Below, one piece after another: positions 23,036 to 34,511 of a stretch of 64,000 nucleotides of DNA. The stretch spans positions 25,548,001-25,612,000 of the forward strand of contig CM075778.1 of assembly GCA_037974665.1 (NCBI GenBank), in the 5' to 3' direction. The DNA is from Ehretia macrophylla. Taxonomy: Eukaryota > Streptophyta > Magnoliopsida > Boraginales > Ehretiaceae. Position 1 is the first letter of the stretch. Every line of letters begins with the position of its first letter. Under the pieces are notes generated by a model that saw nothing but the letters and a program-made list of their open reading frames with translations, did not search any database and was not told the origin of the DNA. The position numbers and the translations under genes are program-made.

Positions 23036-23076
23036 CCGATTCTAAATTCCCCACTGAGTTTTCACAAGATTACACC

Positions 23077-24276
23077 ATGGTAACTACCCGGAGTCAGAAT
23101 GTTGCAAGTGGATATGGAGAAGAAGCTGTAGAACAGCCAAATGTGCAGTTCTGTCTGGGAGAGACTTCCAACCTTAGACAGACCGAGTTACCGCCGCCAG
23201 GAGGAGAGATACCTACGAAAAATCGTCCACCATACAGCAATCCATACACAAATCAGTACCAAAGCTACCAACCAACATACTATCCACAAGGACCTGTTTG
23301 GAACACAGGGTGGCAGCATCCCACTGCTGCAACACAAGTTCCGCAAACTAACCAGCTAACGGATCTTGGTTATATCCTAAAAACCCTGGAGGAGTTGAAA
23401 CAGGCTGTTCATAGCCCAACACCTCAACCAGCACCTCACCACCCAGATATTCAACCTCATCAAATGCCCCGAAAAAATCATTCGCGCCAAAACACCCAAT
23501 CGGCCAAAAATATAACCAAACCAAGAGAGTCCAGACAACGGGTTCACCCTAGGAGGCAACGCAAAGAAACGATGAACTCCACAAGGTCATCACAGAGTTC
23601 GAGTGCGGCAGCACGAGACCTAACTCAAAGTGCCCGAATGAGGGGTACTGCTAGTGTAATATCAGTCGCAAGGACTTTCCGAGGCCCAAATCCCTTCAAC
23701 CGCGCCATCAACAAGGTTCCGAAGCCCGCACAGTACAAATTGCCTCATTTGCCCACCTACGATGGACATGGAGACCCTAAAGATCATCTGGCGTTGTTCA
23801 GGCACAAAATGGAGTTCACGGAGTTGCCAGAGGCTTGGGTGTGTAAAGTTTTTGCAGGAACTTTAGTGGAAGCGGCCAGGGTGTGGTATGACGAACTGAA
23901 CGAGGGGTCAGTCGGTTCTTATGTGCAGTTGGCAGATTTGTTTGTTGGGAGATTTTCCTCGGCTATTAGGCCGACCCGCCATACTACCTCCTTGCTCGGT
24001 TTGAAACAGAGAGAAGGAGAAACTCTCCGTCGGTATGCAACCCGCTTTAATGAAGCAACCCTTCAGTGTACGCAATTTGATCAGGGTTTTGCAATACAGG
24101 CGTTCACAAAGGGGGTAGCCAATGAGTTGCTCCGGGCTTCCTTAGCCAAAAAGACCCCACAGAACATGATAGAATTGATGACCAGAGCTGAGAAGTATAT
24201 TAAAGTAGAAGAGGTGGCGATGGCGGAGAAGGAAGAAGACTCTAAGAGGAGAAGACTGGAAGAGAGGTCAAGCTAG
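23077..24276 (+). CDS. Ty3/Gypsy Gag, no pol fused
   Basis: 399 aa, intact from ATG (ACACCATGG context) to stop. Residues 1-215 are Gln/Pro/Ser/Arg-rich and likely disordered. Residues about 217-345 form a retrotransposon gag domain: YKLPHLPTYDGHGDP, WVCKVFAGTLVEAARVWYDEL, FVGRFSSAIRP, LLGLKQREGETLRRYATRFN. The C-terminus is short and charged (EEVAMAEKEEDSKRRR) and stops before any CCHC zinc knuckle, which full-length plant Gag normally has. Gag assembles the virus-like particle that packages element RNA. The absence of the nucleocapsid knuckle and of pol fits a TR-GAG. Tat-lineage affinity is inferred from the gag wording and the primer site. Confidence 0.9.
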   Translation: MVTTRSQNVASGYGEEAVEQPNVQFCLGETSNLRQTELPPPGGEIPTKNRPPYSNPYTNQYQSYQPTYYPQGPVWNTGWQHPTAATQVPQTNQLTDLGYILKTLEELKQAVHSPTPQPAPHHPDIQPHQMPRKNHSRQNTQSAKNITKPRESRQRVHPRRQRKETMNSTRSSQSSSAAARDLTQSARMRGTASVISVARTFRGPNPFNRAINKVPKPAQYKLPHLPTYDGHGDPKDHLALFRHKMEFTELPEAWVCKVFAGTLVEAARVWYDELNEGSVGSYVQLADLFVGRFSSAIRPTRHTTSLLGLKQREGETLRRYATRFNEATLQCTQFDQGFAIQAFTKGVANELLRASLAKKTPQNMIELMTRAEKYIKVEEVAMAEKEEDSKRRRLEERSS

Positions 24277-24584
24277 GAGCCTACAGATTCGAAGACCTCA
24301 GTGGTAAGGAGAAAGGTTTGACACGTAGAGCAGCTAAGAAAACACTCTTTGAATGTTTGATTGTTGTTTATGTCGAGACAAATTATGTCTCTACAATGAA
24401 TTTGATATTCGCGTCCTAAGTTTCTGTCAATGATTGCAATTCTTTGAGACAAATATCATGTGATCTACTAAAGCGAACATTTATCGGAAGAGAGTCAAAT
24501 CCAGAAATGGGAGACCAAAATAGATAAAAGAGAGAGACACATTTCTTGCGGAAACAAGATCTTCCTAGGGCAACGTAAAGAAAA

Positions 24585-25345
24585 CCGGGGGCACGACCCC
24601 TGAGTTTCAAGTCGAAGGCCGGGGGCACGACCCCTGAGTTTTAAGATTGAAGATAAAGACCGGGGGCACGACCCCCGAGTTTCAAGATTGAAGATGAAGA
24701 CCGGGGGCACGACTCCCGAGTTTCAAGACAAAAACCGGGGGCACGACCCCTGAATTTCAAGTCGAAGGTCGGGGCCACGACCCCCGAGTTTCAAAACGAA
24801 GGCTGGGGGCACGACCCCCGAGTTTCAAGTTTGAAGACGAAGACTGGGGGCACGACCCCCGAGTTTCAAGTTTGAAGACGAAGACTGGGGGCACGACCCC
24901 CGAGTTTCAAAACGAAGGCCGGGGGCACGACCCCCGAGTTTCAAGTTCGAAGACGAAGACTGTGGGCACGACCCCCGAGTTTCCAAGACAAAGACCGGGG
25001 GCACGACCCCCGAACCCAAAGCCGAGGTCAGGGCACGACCCCTGACCCACGTCCGAGGTCAGGGCACGACCCCTGACCCACGTCCGAGGTCAGGGGCACG
25101 ACCCCCGAACCCAGGTCCGAGGTCTGAGGTCGGGGCCATGACCCCTGACCCACGTCCGAGGTCAGGGCACGACCCCTGACCCACGTCCGAGGTCAGGGGC
25201 ATGACCCCTGACCCAAGTCCGAGGTTCGGGGCGCGACCCTCGAACCCAAAGCCGAGGTCCAAGAGACCTCGGACGAAAACGAAAACCGGAGGTCCGGGGC
25301 ACAACCCCGACCCACGTCTGGGGTTCAATGCTGGGGGCACGACCC
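24585..25345. repeat. Second hairpin array, between gag and right LTR
   Basis: About 21 copies of a short stem-loop GGGGGCACGACCCCC (variants GGGCACGACCC, GGGGCATGACCCC), separated first by GAGTTTCAAG.CGAAG.C spacers (to about 25010). After that they are separated by CCCACGTCCGAGGTCAG-type spacers (25020-25250). The later spacers contain the LTR palindrome half-site GTCCGAGGTC, and 25252-25274 holds a full LTR-like palindrome. The two arrays therefore share sequence. No protein reading is credible. Confidence 0.9.
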
Positions 25346-25403
25346 CCAGAGTCATCAAAATTATCCTTCAACAATAAAGGATTTCAGAAAAATATGACCC
25401 AAC

Positions 25404-25428
25404 AAAAAAAAAAAAAAAAAAAAAAAAT
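25404..25428. repeat. Internal poly(A) run
   Basis: About 24 A residues within the element, between the hairpin array and the right LTR. It may mark an old transcript-derived junction. The exact length is uncertain. Confidence 0.7.
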
Positions 25429-25630
25429 TGAGTACAGGAGGGAAAACCAAGGGTTTCAAATCCTCATCATTTCAAAAGTCACTGCACCAGATCTTGACAA
25501 GTGACAAGGCTACATTATTGGTGGTAGGTGACAAATTGCATAGAAGATAAAGCAGAGTTAAAATAATTTATTGACTAGATTCGACTTTGCTAAAGCATCA
25601 CAATCAGTTCCCATACCTATTTTATAGCTC

Positions 25631-25645
25631 AAGGAACTGAGGGGG
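25631..25645 (+). promoter_or_regulatory. Polypurine tract
   Basis: AAGGAACTGAGGGGG followed by CATCA and the right LTR start TGATACG at 25651. This is the expected place for plus-strand DNA priming. Confidence 0.65.
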
Positions 25646-25650
25646 CATCA

Positions 25651-26922
25651 TGATACGTATAAAACCCCTGAACTTTTACAGAATTACAAATTAGCACAAG
25701 ATAGCCCAAAATTAAAAGACGGCGCCACCAACGATAAGGTCCGAGGTCCAACGAACCTCGGACCGAGAGATCCGAGGTCCAAGAGACCTCGGAATTAAAT
25801 AGTCCGAGGTCCCTTGGACCTCGGAATTTCTGTCCGAGGTCCAAGAGACCTCGAACAAAGCCTGTCCGAGGTCTCTTGGACCTCGGATGTACTGTCCGAG
25901 GTCCAAGGACCTCGGCCCGGTGATGTCCGAGGTCCATGGACCTCGCACCAGTGGTGTCCGAGGTCCATGGACCTCGAACAGCTTTGTCCGAGGTCCAAGG
26001 ACCTCGGACCAGTGGTGTCCGAGGTCCACGGACCTCGGACAGCTTTGTCCGAGGTCCATGGACCTCGGACCAGTGATGTCCGAGGTCCACGGACCTCGGA
26101 CAGCTTTGTCCGAGGTCCATGGACCTCGGACCAGTGGTGTCCGAGGTCCACGGACCTCGGACCAGTGGTGTCCGAGGTCCACGGGCCTCGGACCAGTGGT
26201 GTGCGGGGTCCACGGACCTCGGGCCAGTGGTGTCCGAGGTCCACGGACCTCGGACAGCTTTGCCCGAGGTCCATGCACCTCGGACCAGTGATGCCCGAGG
26301 TCCACGGACCTCGGACAGCTTTGTCCGAGGTCCATGGACCTCGGACCAGTGATGTCCGAGGTCTACGGACCTCGGACGTTTATTTTCCGAGGTCCTGTGG
26401 ACCTCGGACAGGTTTTCTGGAGCAGGTTCGGGTTTTGGTCGTCGTGCGCGGAGAGACTTTTTTTTGGGTCAGGCGAGGTAGAGCTGTCTGAGCTACCTTT
26501 TTTGTACTAGTATACTTTGTTCCATAAACTCAGAGAATCTCCAGCAAAACTCCCACTGATCTATTTAATCAATTGTCCACCAGTCCTTTGTCAATTTTCC
26601 ACAATGCTTGTAATGATGATTCACTGCTGCACCTTTAATCTTTTGACTCAGCTGCAATGATTACTTTTCCTTTGTGACTCAGCAAACCATGTGACTTCAA
26701 AGGCCATGGTGCCTATAAAAGGCAGAGGATTTAGCCAGAGATGGAGGACTTAGGAGACAGACATTAATACATACATATATTTTTCTTTCTCTGTAAAAGC
26801 ACCAAGCTAACTTAAGCATCGGAGTGCTAATGCGGGCAAGACCCGCTAAGCTCTCTTTGTTTTGCAGGCATCAAGGCAGTACGTGAAGGCCACTTGCGAC
26901 TCGATATTTTTCTACCTTAACA
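25651..26922 (+). repeat. Right LTR of the TR-GAG element
   Basis: 1272 bp, same ends and length as the left LTR, with its TATA box at 26714-26720. It is followed by CTAAC (26923-26927). Confidence 0.95.
25739..26409. repeat. Array of 22 palindromes in right LTR
   Basis: Same unit number, spacing and total length as the left array. I count roughly 26 substitutions and no indels against it. The changes cluster in units 6-9 (mostly left-copy variants) and units 15-19 (right-copy variants). Confidence 0.95.
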
Positions 26923-26927
26923 CTAAC

Positions 26928-27370
26928 TACTAGCTATTCTCACCTTAGATACAGTTCAGCTCGAACGGCCCACGCCTAACCACCAAGACAAAATAGTTAT
27001 GACGACATTGGTTTAAACTTGACGTGCTAATAATTAATGAAGCTTTTCTTGCGTTCTAATGTTTTAATCATCTATTAATTTCTTTTAGATGAACGTGGAC
27101 CACTTAAGCTGGGACGCGTGTCTTGCTGATCTATCTTGTTTTTGCTTTTGCTTGTGTGAAGCTCTTTAGTGCTCTGATGCTTACTCATTCATATGCATCT
27201 CTACTAGCTAGTCCACTTGTGCTGACAAGGACAGCACACTCAGTAGATCTCTTGCTTTGACTTGAGATTAAAGGTTATGAACCAAAGAGCAACCACTTGA
27301 AAACTCATAGTTTTACTCTTTATATATCTGCTTTTGCTTTTATGTTCTAAAAAATGTTAACAGAATTTTA
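26928..27370. other. Intergenic DNA, no gene seen
   Basis: AT-rich sequence after the retrotransposon. No coding or RNA gene signal was found. Confidence 0.4.
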
Positions 27371-27795
27371 TTATTGTAGGTATAAATAATAATTATTTGA
27401 ACTTTTTTTTTATTGGTTTAAAATGGTAATTCAAGTTATTTTTTATATCCATAACACTCACTTATAAATCACTTACAACTATTATATTCCACCGATATAG
27501 GATATTACATTCATTTCCCGTTATAAACCACTTATAAACACTCTATTCTACCGATATGGGATATTACACTCACTCCCCATTAAGGACCTGACGTCCTCGT
27601 TAGGGATACACACACCTCGAACCCGCAAGCGACACTGATGTTGTAGGCATAAACAATAACTACATGAGCCTTTTTTTTACTGACTCAAAATGGTTAACCT
27701 AAGTTATTATTTATATTCATAACACCCACTTATAAATTACTCACAAATACTATATTCCACCGATATAAGATATTACATATATGTTTATTGTCTTC
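27371..27795. repeat. Interspersed repeat family, two further copies
   Basis: Copies at about 27371-27640 and 27641-27795 start TTGTAGGTATAAATAATAAT or close variants and carry CCACCGATATRGGATATTACA (here three times). The first also has GACCTGACGTCCTCGTTAGGG, as in the 19599 copy. It has an internal inverted repeat near its start and is non-coding. Confidence 0.6.
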
Positions 27796-28390
27796 AACAA
27801 TAATGAATTTAGGATTCTTTTTCATTGCGGGCTAAAATACTCAAATTAACACTCATGTGAATTTTTATTTTTATTTTTTCCAATAAGAGCTAATTGACTT
27901 TTTATATTAAAAATATTTTCAAAAGAATTTTGGGCCCCACTTACCATTAAATGGCTACGCCATTGCAGGTCTTCAACACATCTCTTCACGTGTAGGTACT
28001 ATTCATTTTTAACTTTACACATAAATAGCTTTTTTGTTTCTAAAGAAATAATAACAAGATTTGAACTAAAAATTATTTTATAAGTGACTATTTTATTTAA
28101 AAGATTAAATTATTAAAGAGGAAACTGAAGAAGAAGAGGATGACGATGGTTTAATTATTGTATCTATAACGATAAGCAAATTTTGCAACATTTGCCACCG
28201 ACTAACTACCACGTGAGCTCTATGTGTTCTTATCAAAGATTTAAATACTTAGTCTATCCGTGATCATAGGCAGCTAGCCCTTGCTATTGACTTAGTCAAA
28301 GTACCAAGCGTGATAGACGTTACTTATTTTTAAGTCCTATACTATTTTCTCGTCCAAATATGATGAATTTGTTTAGTAGTATAACTTTTA
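27796..28390. other. Intergenic DNA, no gene seen
   Basis: AT-rich, with a short GAAGAAGAAGAGGATGACGATGG stretch near 28128 but no usable frame around it. Confidence 0.4.
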
Positions 28391-28880
28391 TATAGTGTTT
28401 GGATTGCACAAAAGAATGGAAAGGACAGTAAACTAAAGGAAGAAAAATAAAAGAAAGGAAAGTAAATGAATTATTTTGTTTGTATTGTAAAAAAATAATA
28501 ATGTAAAGAAAAGAAAAAAAATTTATAATTATTTGTTTGGATTAGAAAAGGAAAGGAAATGAAATGATAATTTTAAATAATAAATTACTTAAATGTCTTT
28601 TGTCATACTTAAAGTAGATTAAAAGAGTAATAAAGACAATCATGAAAATAAATAAAAAAATCAGGGTGATATAATCTTTTTTGGTTGAAACCATTTTTTT
28701 TTCTCCCAAACACCCTAAATTGGAAGGATTGAAAAATTCATCCAATTAAAAGAAATGGAAGAAATATTGTACCCCTCCATATTCTATATTTCTTTCAAAT
28801 TTGCAATCCAAACAAGAGAAAAAATTTCTTATTCCCTCTCATTTCTTTACTCTCCATTAAAAAAGTGAATCCAAATAACC
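28391..28880. mobile_element. TIR element with GTTTGGATTGC end
   Basis: The left end AGTGTTTGGATTGCAC and purine-rich arm (GGAAAGGACAG, GAAAGGAAAG) are answered on the right by TTTGCAATCCAAAC at about 28799-28812 and GTGAATCCAAATAACC at about 28866-28881. The termini resemble the outer element at 9063-11840. The exact right boundary and duplication are unresolved. It is non-coding. Confidence 0.5.
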
Positions 28881-28881
28881 T

Positions 28882-31689
28882 GGTAACTCATAAAAGGAAG
28901 AGAATTTGTTATTGCTACGATTAAATTGGAAAATTGACTAATCTTATGCGACTAAAGTGCAAAGACCGAGTCTCAAAAGATGAAAACAAACAGTAAAGCA
29001 CTCCTTACGGGTGGAAACAAATAGTGAATGTGTTAAATCAAAGGGCCCGAGCTCGAGCCTTCTATTTTGTTAAAAATTATGTAGTTTCATTTGAAAATAA
29101 ATTAGTGTTAGGTGGCGTAATCTGAATCTTATAAGATGGTCGAAGAATTTATAATTTTTTTTGTGTAGGATAAATATATATTTAAACACCTCCTCACATG
29201 AGACCCGGTTTGAAAAAATCGACAGACTAAATTGGTTTGTGTATTGAGGTATACCCTTGCACTACAAAATTTGTAGCATTTGAAATGGAGCCAATGTGAT
29301 CCTAGTTAGTATGAATTCTTTAGTTTCATGGTATGTTCCTCGCTGTGAATGTGAGAGATTATGAGATCGATTTTCATTAGTTACATCTTTAATATATGTT
29401 GTACGGCTTTAGACTCCCTTGTATCAAAAAAGCAAAAAAAAAAAAACAAAAAAAGAATTGCAAAAACGTCACTCATATAATTCAAATTTAGATTCTTTAG
29501 ATTAATTGGTCATGGACGCAAATAACTAATTGACGGCCTAAGCTTGTCCAAGTAGTAATGTAATTTTTTTTTTTAACCCGCACCCCTACCTATTCCCATT
29601 TCATATAAGATTTGAACATTGGTCTCTTAACTGTTAAGGAGAATAACTCACTACTAGACTATTCTTAAATTTCAAGTAATAGTAGTAGTAATAATGTAAC
29701 AGTAATGTAAATTGATAGACCCACCTTAGTATCCATAGGGTTAGGTCACGGATGGGGATGAAATGGGGTAGTAGGGCTTGACCAATCAAGCATAAAGCCA
29801 AAGTATCGCATCTTATCTTAGTCTTAATAATGTTACGAGGCATGGGAGAAGACAAGGAGTGGCCAAACTTTACTTAGAAGGTGTCTGCTTGTCAATTTGA
29901 GCATCACTTTTCTGAATGCCTATTACTCTTTGCTCACAAGTGAAGTCACTTTGCACTACTGTATATGCCATACTGATGTCTTTATGTGTGTACCAGTAAA
30001 ACATAGCCTTAATTAAACACTTCAAGCTGCAATTATATGCATTACTTGTTGAAGAAAGTTTTAGAAATTAAACACTTGAGGGTGCAATTATATGCATTAC
30101 TCGTTGAAGAAGGTTTTTGCTTACACATGAAGAACCGCGTGAGAGACGTTAAAGTACTAATTAATTAAATATATACTTTCTAACAACGTGAACATTTGGA
30201 TTAAGTGATCATTATCATTACTTAATTGCCTTTATACCAAATTGTGGATGTAGATGGCCTAGTTTGTGGTCCTTTTACAGGTACATGATGCACTGAATAT
30301 TGTGGCGCACATAGTAAAAATTGAAGACATGAATGGCAAGAGATTCCATGCCAACACTTTAGCACCTTTAATTTCCCAAGTTCCTCACTGTAAGGAGGAC
30401 CTTAACAAGTCTACAATTGTCTCATATCAATTCTTGGTATAACAACTTAAAGGGCACTGGTTGGCAACCAATCAAGAATTAGCTAGTGAAAATAAGCCAT
30501 GACTAGTCATTATCCCAATTTGAGAATTGAAATGACTCCTTACTCACCATGATTTATGTCTACATTTACTTGATTGGTCCATTCATATGGTGAAAGGAAT
30601 AAGGAAAATACCATGTTTAATGATGCATTTCACAGGGTTTCATATATCCTAGCTAATGCAGCATCTTACTATTATATTGGGATGAGTGTCGCTTAACTAA
30701 TTTAGGACTGTAATTTTTTATTTTTTTTTGATAATTCTGAAAAACATCTTCACTCAATCAGGACTGCATTTTCATCTTACTGTATTCGGAAATATATTAT
30801 CCCTTCTTCTTTCTCCTTTCTTTTATATAATAAGAATTTATTTGTTAACCCGAGGTTGCTTTTAAGTCAAATTCTATGGTTGTGTAAATTTTGAACCAAT
30901 AATATGCTTTAAAATCGCGGATTTACTCAAGAAGTAGACCACCTTCCTACTTTGTGTGATTGTTCAATTGACACATATGGATCACATAATTTCAGTTGGC
31001 ACATACAGCGTTCCCTACATTAAAAAAAAAAAGGACGTATCATAATCAATTTCATGAAATAATTAATCCAAGTAGTGATGAAGCGATTGGGATTAATTGA
31101 GAGGTGGATAAGACACTTGACTCTGCTCACATTTTGAATTCGAGTTAATCAAAAAGATAATTTTATTAGGGATAGTCCCACTGGACTTAATGTCTAACTT
31201 ATAATCTAGATCATACTATCTCTTAATAGAGTTATGTATGTATTTTGAAATTTGATACCTTAAACGTGAGACATAAAACATTTAAAGAGAAATATTTCAT
31301 TGTCTAAAAAGAACTACTAGTTCAATTTTTTCCTTGCCGACTCTTTTATTTTTTTCTTATTCTCTTCATCAATCATTTGTTGTTGGAAAAGATATTTCAC
31401 TCCCTTTGGTGCTTAATCCAACTTTGACAAGAAAAGCTGCTCATATTTTTGGAACTCTTTTCTTATACATATTCAAGATTCTTTAGCCAATTAATCACAA
31501 CATAAATGGCTCACACATTACTGTGCATGTACAGTTCCCGGCCGAAGTATGCGCACATAATGTGCATGCACATGCCAGATTATATGTAATTAAAAATATT
31601 CAATTTTTATTTTTTTAATAACAGGAAACTGGCTCATTATAGCCAGAATTATATTGAATTCACTCAATTGTGAAAGTATATGAGACTCG
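28882..31689. other. Intergenic DNA, no gene seen
   Basis: No coding region was recognised. It contains a poly(A)-tailed retroposon-like end near 29425-29460, a short direct repeat (TTAAACACTT.A.G.TGCAATTATATGCATTACT) at 30013 and 30069, and a weakly SINE-like stretch near 31085-31150 whose A- and B-box resemblance is too poor to call. Confidence 0.4.
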
Positions 31690-32270
31690 GTGAGGGCTAC
31701 AGCTCCACTGGCTGTTATAATTTTTTAAAAATATTGTGCATTTACTTCAAAATTCTTTTCAAAATATGTGTATATTTTTAGTATAAAAAATAAAATTAGT
31801 CTCCATTGAAAATAATTATAGTGTTAAAGTCCCCATTAAAGCAATTATGATCGATTCTTGGCCCTTGAGATTAATATGTGATAATTCTAACATATTACTT
31901 GGCCCTTGATTAACATATACAGTATGTATGGGCTAGATCGATTCTTGAACAAAACTATAAATCTTATGGCGCAGTAGTCCGTCCTAATGCATGCTTTAAG
32001 TTAATTAAGGACTAAGTAATTTTGTGTCATGAGAGGATATGGGTTCAAACTTGAGAAATTTGAACAAGTTGAGTAGCTAACAAACTATTGCACCCATGGG
32101 TGGAGCTACTTTGACATGAGCGGGGGCTGCAGCCCCTACACATCTCAAATATATTTTTTTTTAAATTTGTATATTTTAATAATATTTTTAGGCTGAAAAA
32201 TTAATTAGCCTCCAATGAAAAAATTATTTATATATAAGTGTTAAATTACTTTTAAAACGCAAATATCTTA
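31690..32270. repeat. Two hAT-like MITE fragments
   Basis: 31690-31850 (GAGGGCTACAGCTCCACTG, then ATTAGTCTCCATTGAAAATAAT) and 32100-32260 (GGGGGCTGCAGCCCCTAC, then ATTAGCCTCCAATGAAAAAATT) are related to the element at 3300-3481. The ends are decayed. About 31860-32100 between them shows nothing. Confidence 0.45.
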
Positions 32271-32796
32271 TGTTGTTTTCTCGTAATAACTTCCTTGTGC
32301 TTCTCTCTTTTCCAGAGCATAAACAACAAAAGATTAGAATTAGCCTAAGTACACCAACTTACAGCTAAACCTTGCATTAAGTTGCATGCCGGCTAAAACA
32401 GGCACAAAGAAAGGAATTTAAGTAGCCAAATTGTGATTCAATTGTTGCTAATAAGACATTCACGTTACGGTCATTGCAATGAAAGCCGGCACTCACGATG
32501 GATCATAAACTAAGGCCGGCATTGTTACTAGCTCGGCTAAGCTTTGCTTGCAAATCCGTGACAGATCTATAGCATTCATGAACTGTCTCCAATTATTTAA
32601 TTATATATATATATGACTAATTGGAGGTGATTTTTATATGTAATCGACTGGTGCCTTTTGGTTTCACTAAAATAAATGTTTTTTTTTTTGGTATGTTGTA
32701 CTCTTAGACAACTTGACTAATAAAAAGAATTGCAGATTTTCTCATATGATTGAACCCTTTAAACCAAAAGTAGTTCCATAAAACTATAGGACTAAA
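32271..32796. other. Intergenic DNA, no gene seen
   Basis: AT-rich, with a TA run at about 32602-32617. No coding region. Confidence 0.4.
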
Positions 32797-33176
32797 GCGT
32801 TGTTCGACCTAGTTGTAAAATTTTAATTTTTGAGTTGCAGTTTTTAGTAGTAGAATTTAGATTAAAAATATTGTTGAACAAAAACCGTCTAGTATTTGGC
32901 ATATGTTAAGCAATGTTTGGCTTTTAGAAATTTTGAAGGCAATTTTGGATTTTTAAAAATATGGATGGTATATTTGAGAAAAAAAAAGAATAACTTTACG
33001 CATTATGTAAAAATAATTTTGCAAAATCTTTTTTGAAAAACTCAGATATGGAGCTTCTTATTTTTTATTTTTTCTTCAATTCAACTTTTATCTAAAAACT
33101 CTTTAAGAAATGAGTCAAACAACTTAATTTCAGCTTCCAAACTTTTAAATATCTAAAATTAGGCCAAGCAGACTCT
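32797..33176. repeat. MITE family copy, related to 39087-39488
   Basis: Shares TGTAAAATTTTA.TTTTTGAGTTG, AATTTTGAAGGCAATTTT and AAAATCTTTTTTGAAAA with the 39087 copy, in the same order. Its right part is rich in the inverse (AAACTTTTA..TCTAAAATTAGG). About 380 bp, non-coding. Confidence 0.6.
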
Positions 33177-34511
33177 AAGTATAGGGGCCGATGTACTTTT
33201 TGGGGTGCAAAACTGTAACTCGTACTAACCTCATTATTTTGTTTGTACTGAGCCCCAACATCTTCACTTATTTTAATTTTTCAAAACTATTTAATCTCCA
33301 CCAACAAAATATTCAAGATTCACCCCTCGAAAAAAAGGATATATATCATTCTGGATAATGTGACCACCTTATCGACATGAAAATAAATATTTTGCTTTTT
33401 ATTACTCTTGACCATAGTGTTGTTTCCTTAATACCCTAAGCACTTTATCTTCTTTTCTTTTTTTAGAGTAATAACTTATATCACTCCAATGATAATTCAT
33501 TATCCCTTAAGAGATTTAATGTAGAAGACTCTTATCAAATACAAGATGATAAATATACAAAAAAAAATTTGTATAAAGAACATTGAAACATCACTTTCTA
33601 GTGATATATAACATTTCTTTTCTTTTTATTACTCGCTAAATAACCTAAAATCTGATCTCAGATCACCAAATAGTTTGTCTCACTTTTTTTTTTTTTTTTC
33701 TTTTTCCATTCTAAGGAGGCTAAGCCAAAGAAAAAATATCACTCACTAATTTACCGAAAGAATGACACACCCCTTTTATTAACGTTAGAGCAAAACTCAA
33801 TTCTATTACTCTTCAAAAAATAATTAATTCAGAATTAGATAATCAGTCGGCACATTAATAGTTGAACAAGATGGCAAACTCTCATTGGCAAGTGAAGGGA
33901 CAGCAGTAAGGCCATCTAGGAGGGACCCAACATTGGTGGATCCTTAGATTGAATATATTAAAAATTGGAAAAAAGGTAAGAGGGAAACCAGAAAGAATAA
34001 TCACACCATAGAGTGGAACCTTTTTAACACTTTGGTGGTGTTGTGAGCTTTCTTAATACCAAGACAAAGGAAAGAATAGTCTGCAGTTATAAATTTAAAG
34101 ACTTTGAGTAGTTAACAATACCATAGGGATGCTCAATGGAAACAATTCTCAGCCGTGGGATTAAGCTGGCGTAAGGATTCTTGAATTCTTCTGTTGAGTA
34201 CACGTGCTGCAATCTTCCCTTTGTTTCTTTTTATCTTTGCTTCATGCATGGATTTCTTCTCCAAACATATGTTGTAAGAAAGAAAAGAGAAAGTAAACCA
34301 AAATATTAGAGTTTCGTATATTGAATTGTCATTTTTTTTTGACCTTCTCTTCAAGCTTTATTTTTTCTTCAACTAACTATTAGATGAAAGGCATAGAAAA
34401 CCACTTACTCATCAGCTATATCTAGTTTATCTTTCTTTGCTTTCTTAACCAATTTCAGATCTTGTTTTTGACCAAGAATTCTATGAAAGTTGACGTGATC
34501 TTCTTTGATCA
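33177..34511. other. Intergenic DNA and upstream region of the ZAT gene
   Basis: 33180-33340 has a diverged repeat fragment. From about 33900 this is the presumed promoter of the zinc-finger gene. No TATA position can be fixed with confidence. Confidence 0.35.

Larger units (their letters stand above)
21739..26927 (+). mobile_element. Complete gag-only Ty3/Gypsy element (TR-GAG type)
   Basis: Two LTRs of 1272 bp each (21744-23015 and 25651-26922) begin TGATACG and end TTAACA. They are flanked by the 5-bp duplication CTAAC (21739-21743 and 26923-26927). Internal order is primer-binding-site-like GGTTGGCGCCCACCGTGGGG at 23016, gag at 23077-24276, a hairpin repeat array at 24585-25345, a poly(A) run at 25404-25428 and a polypurine tract at 25631-25645. 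No protease, reverse transcriptase, RNase H or integrase is present in the 2.6-kb interior. This is the plan of terminal-repeat retrotransposons with GAG (TR-GAG), which depend on a partner element for pol. Near-identical LTRs outside one repeat array imply recent insertion. Confidence 0.9.

Noticed and set aside
24495-25374. Minus-strand frames rich in GRAPGLR and GVVP in the internal array
   Set aside because: Same artefact as the LTR frames. They are built from the GGGGGCACGACCCCC repeat.
31085-31150. Possible second SINE
   Set aside because: The A- and B-box-like phrases match poorly, with no A-rich tail or duplication.
34133-34354. Minus-strand 73-codon frame upstream of the ZAT gene
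   Set aside because: Low-complexity Lys/Arg/Asn composition, no recognisable domain, and it lies in the presumed promoter.
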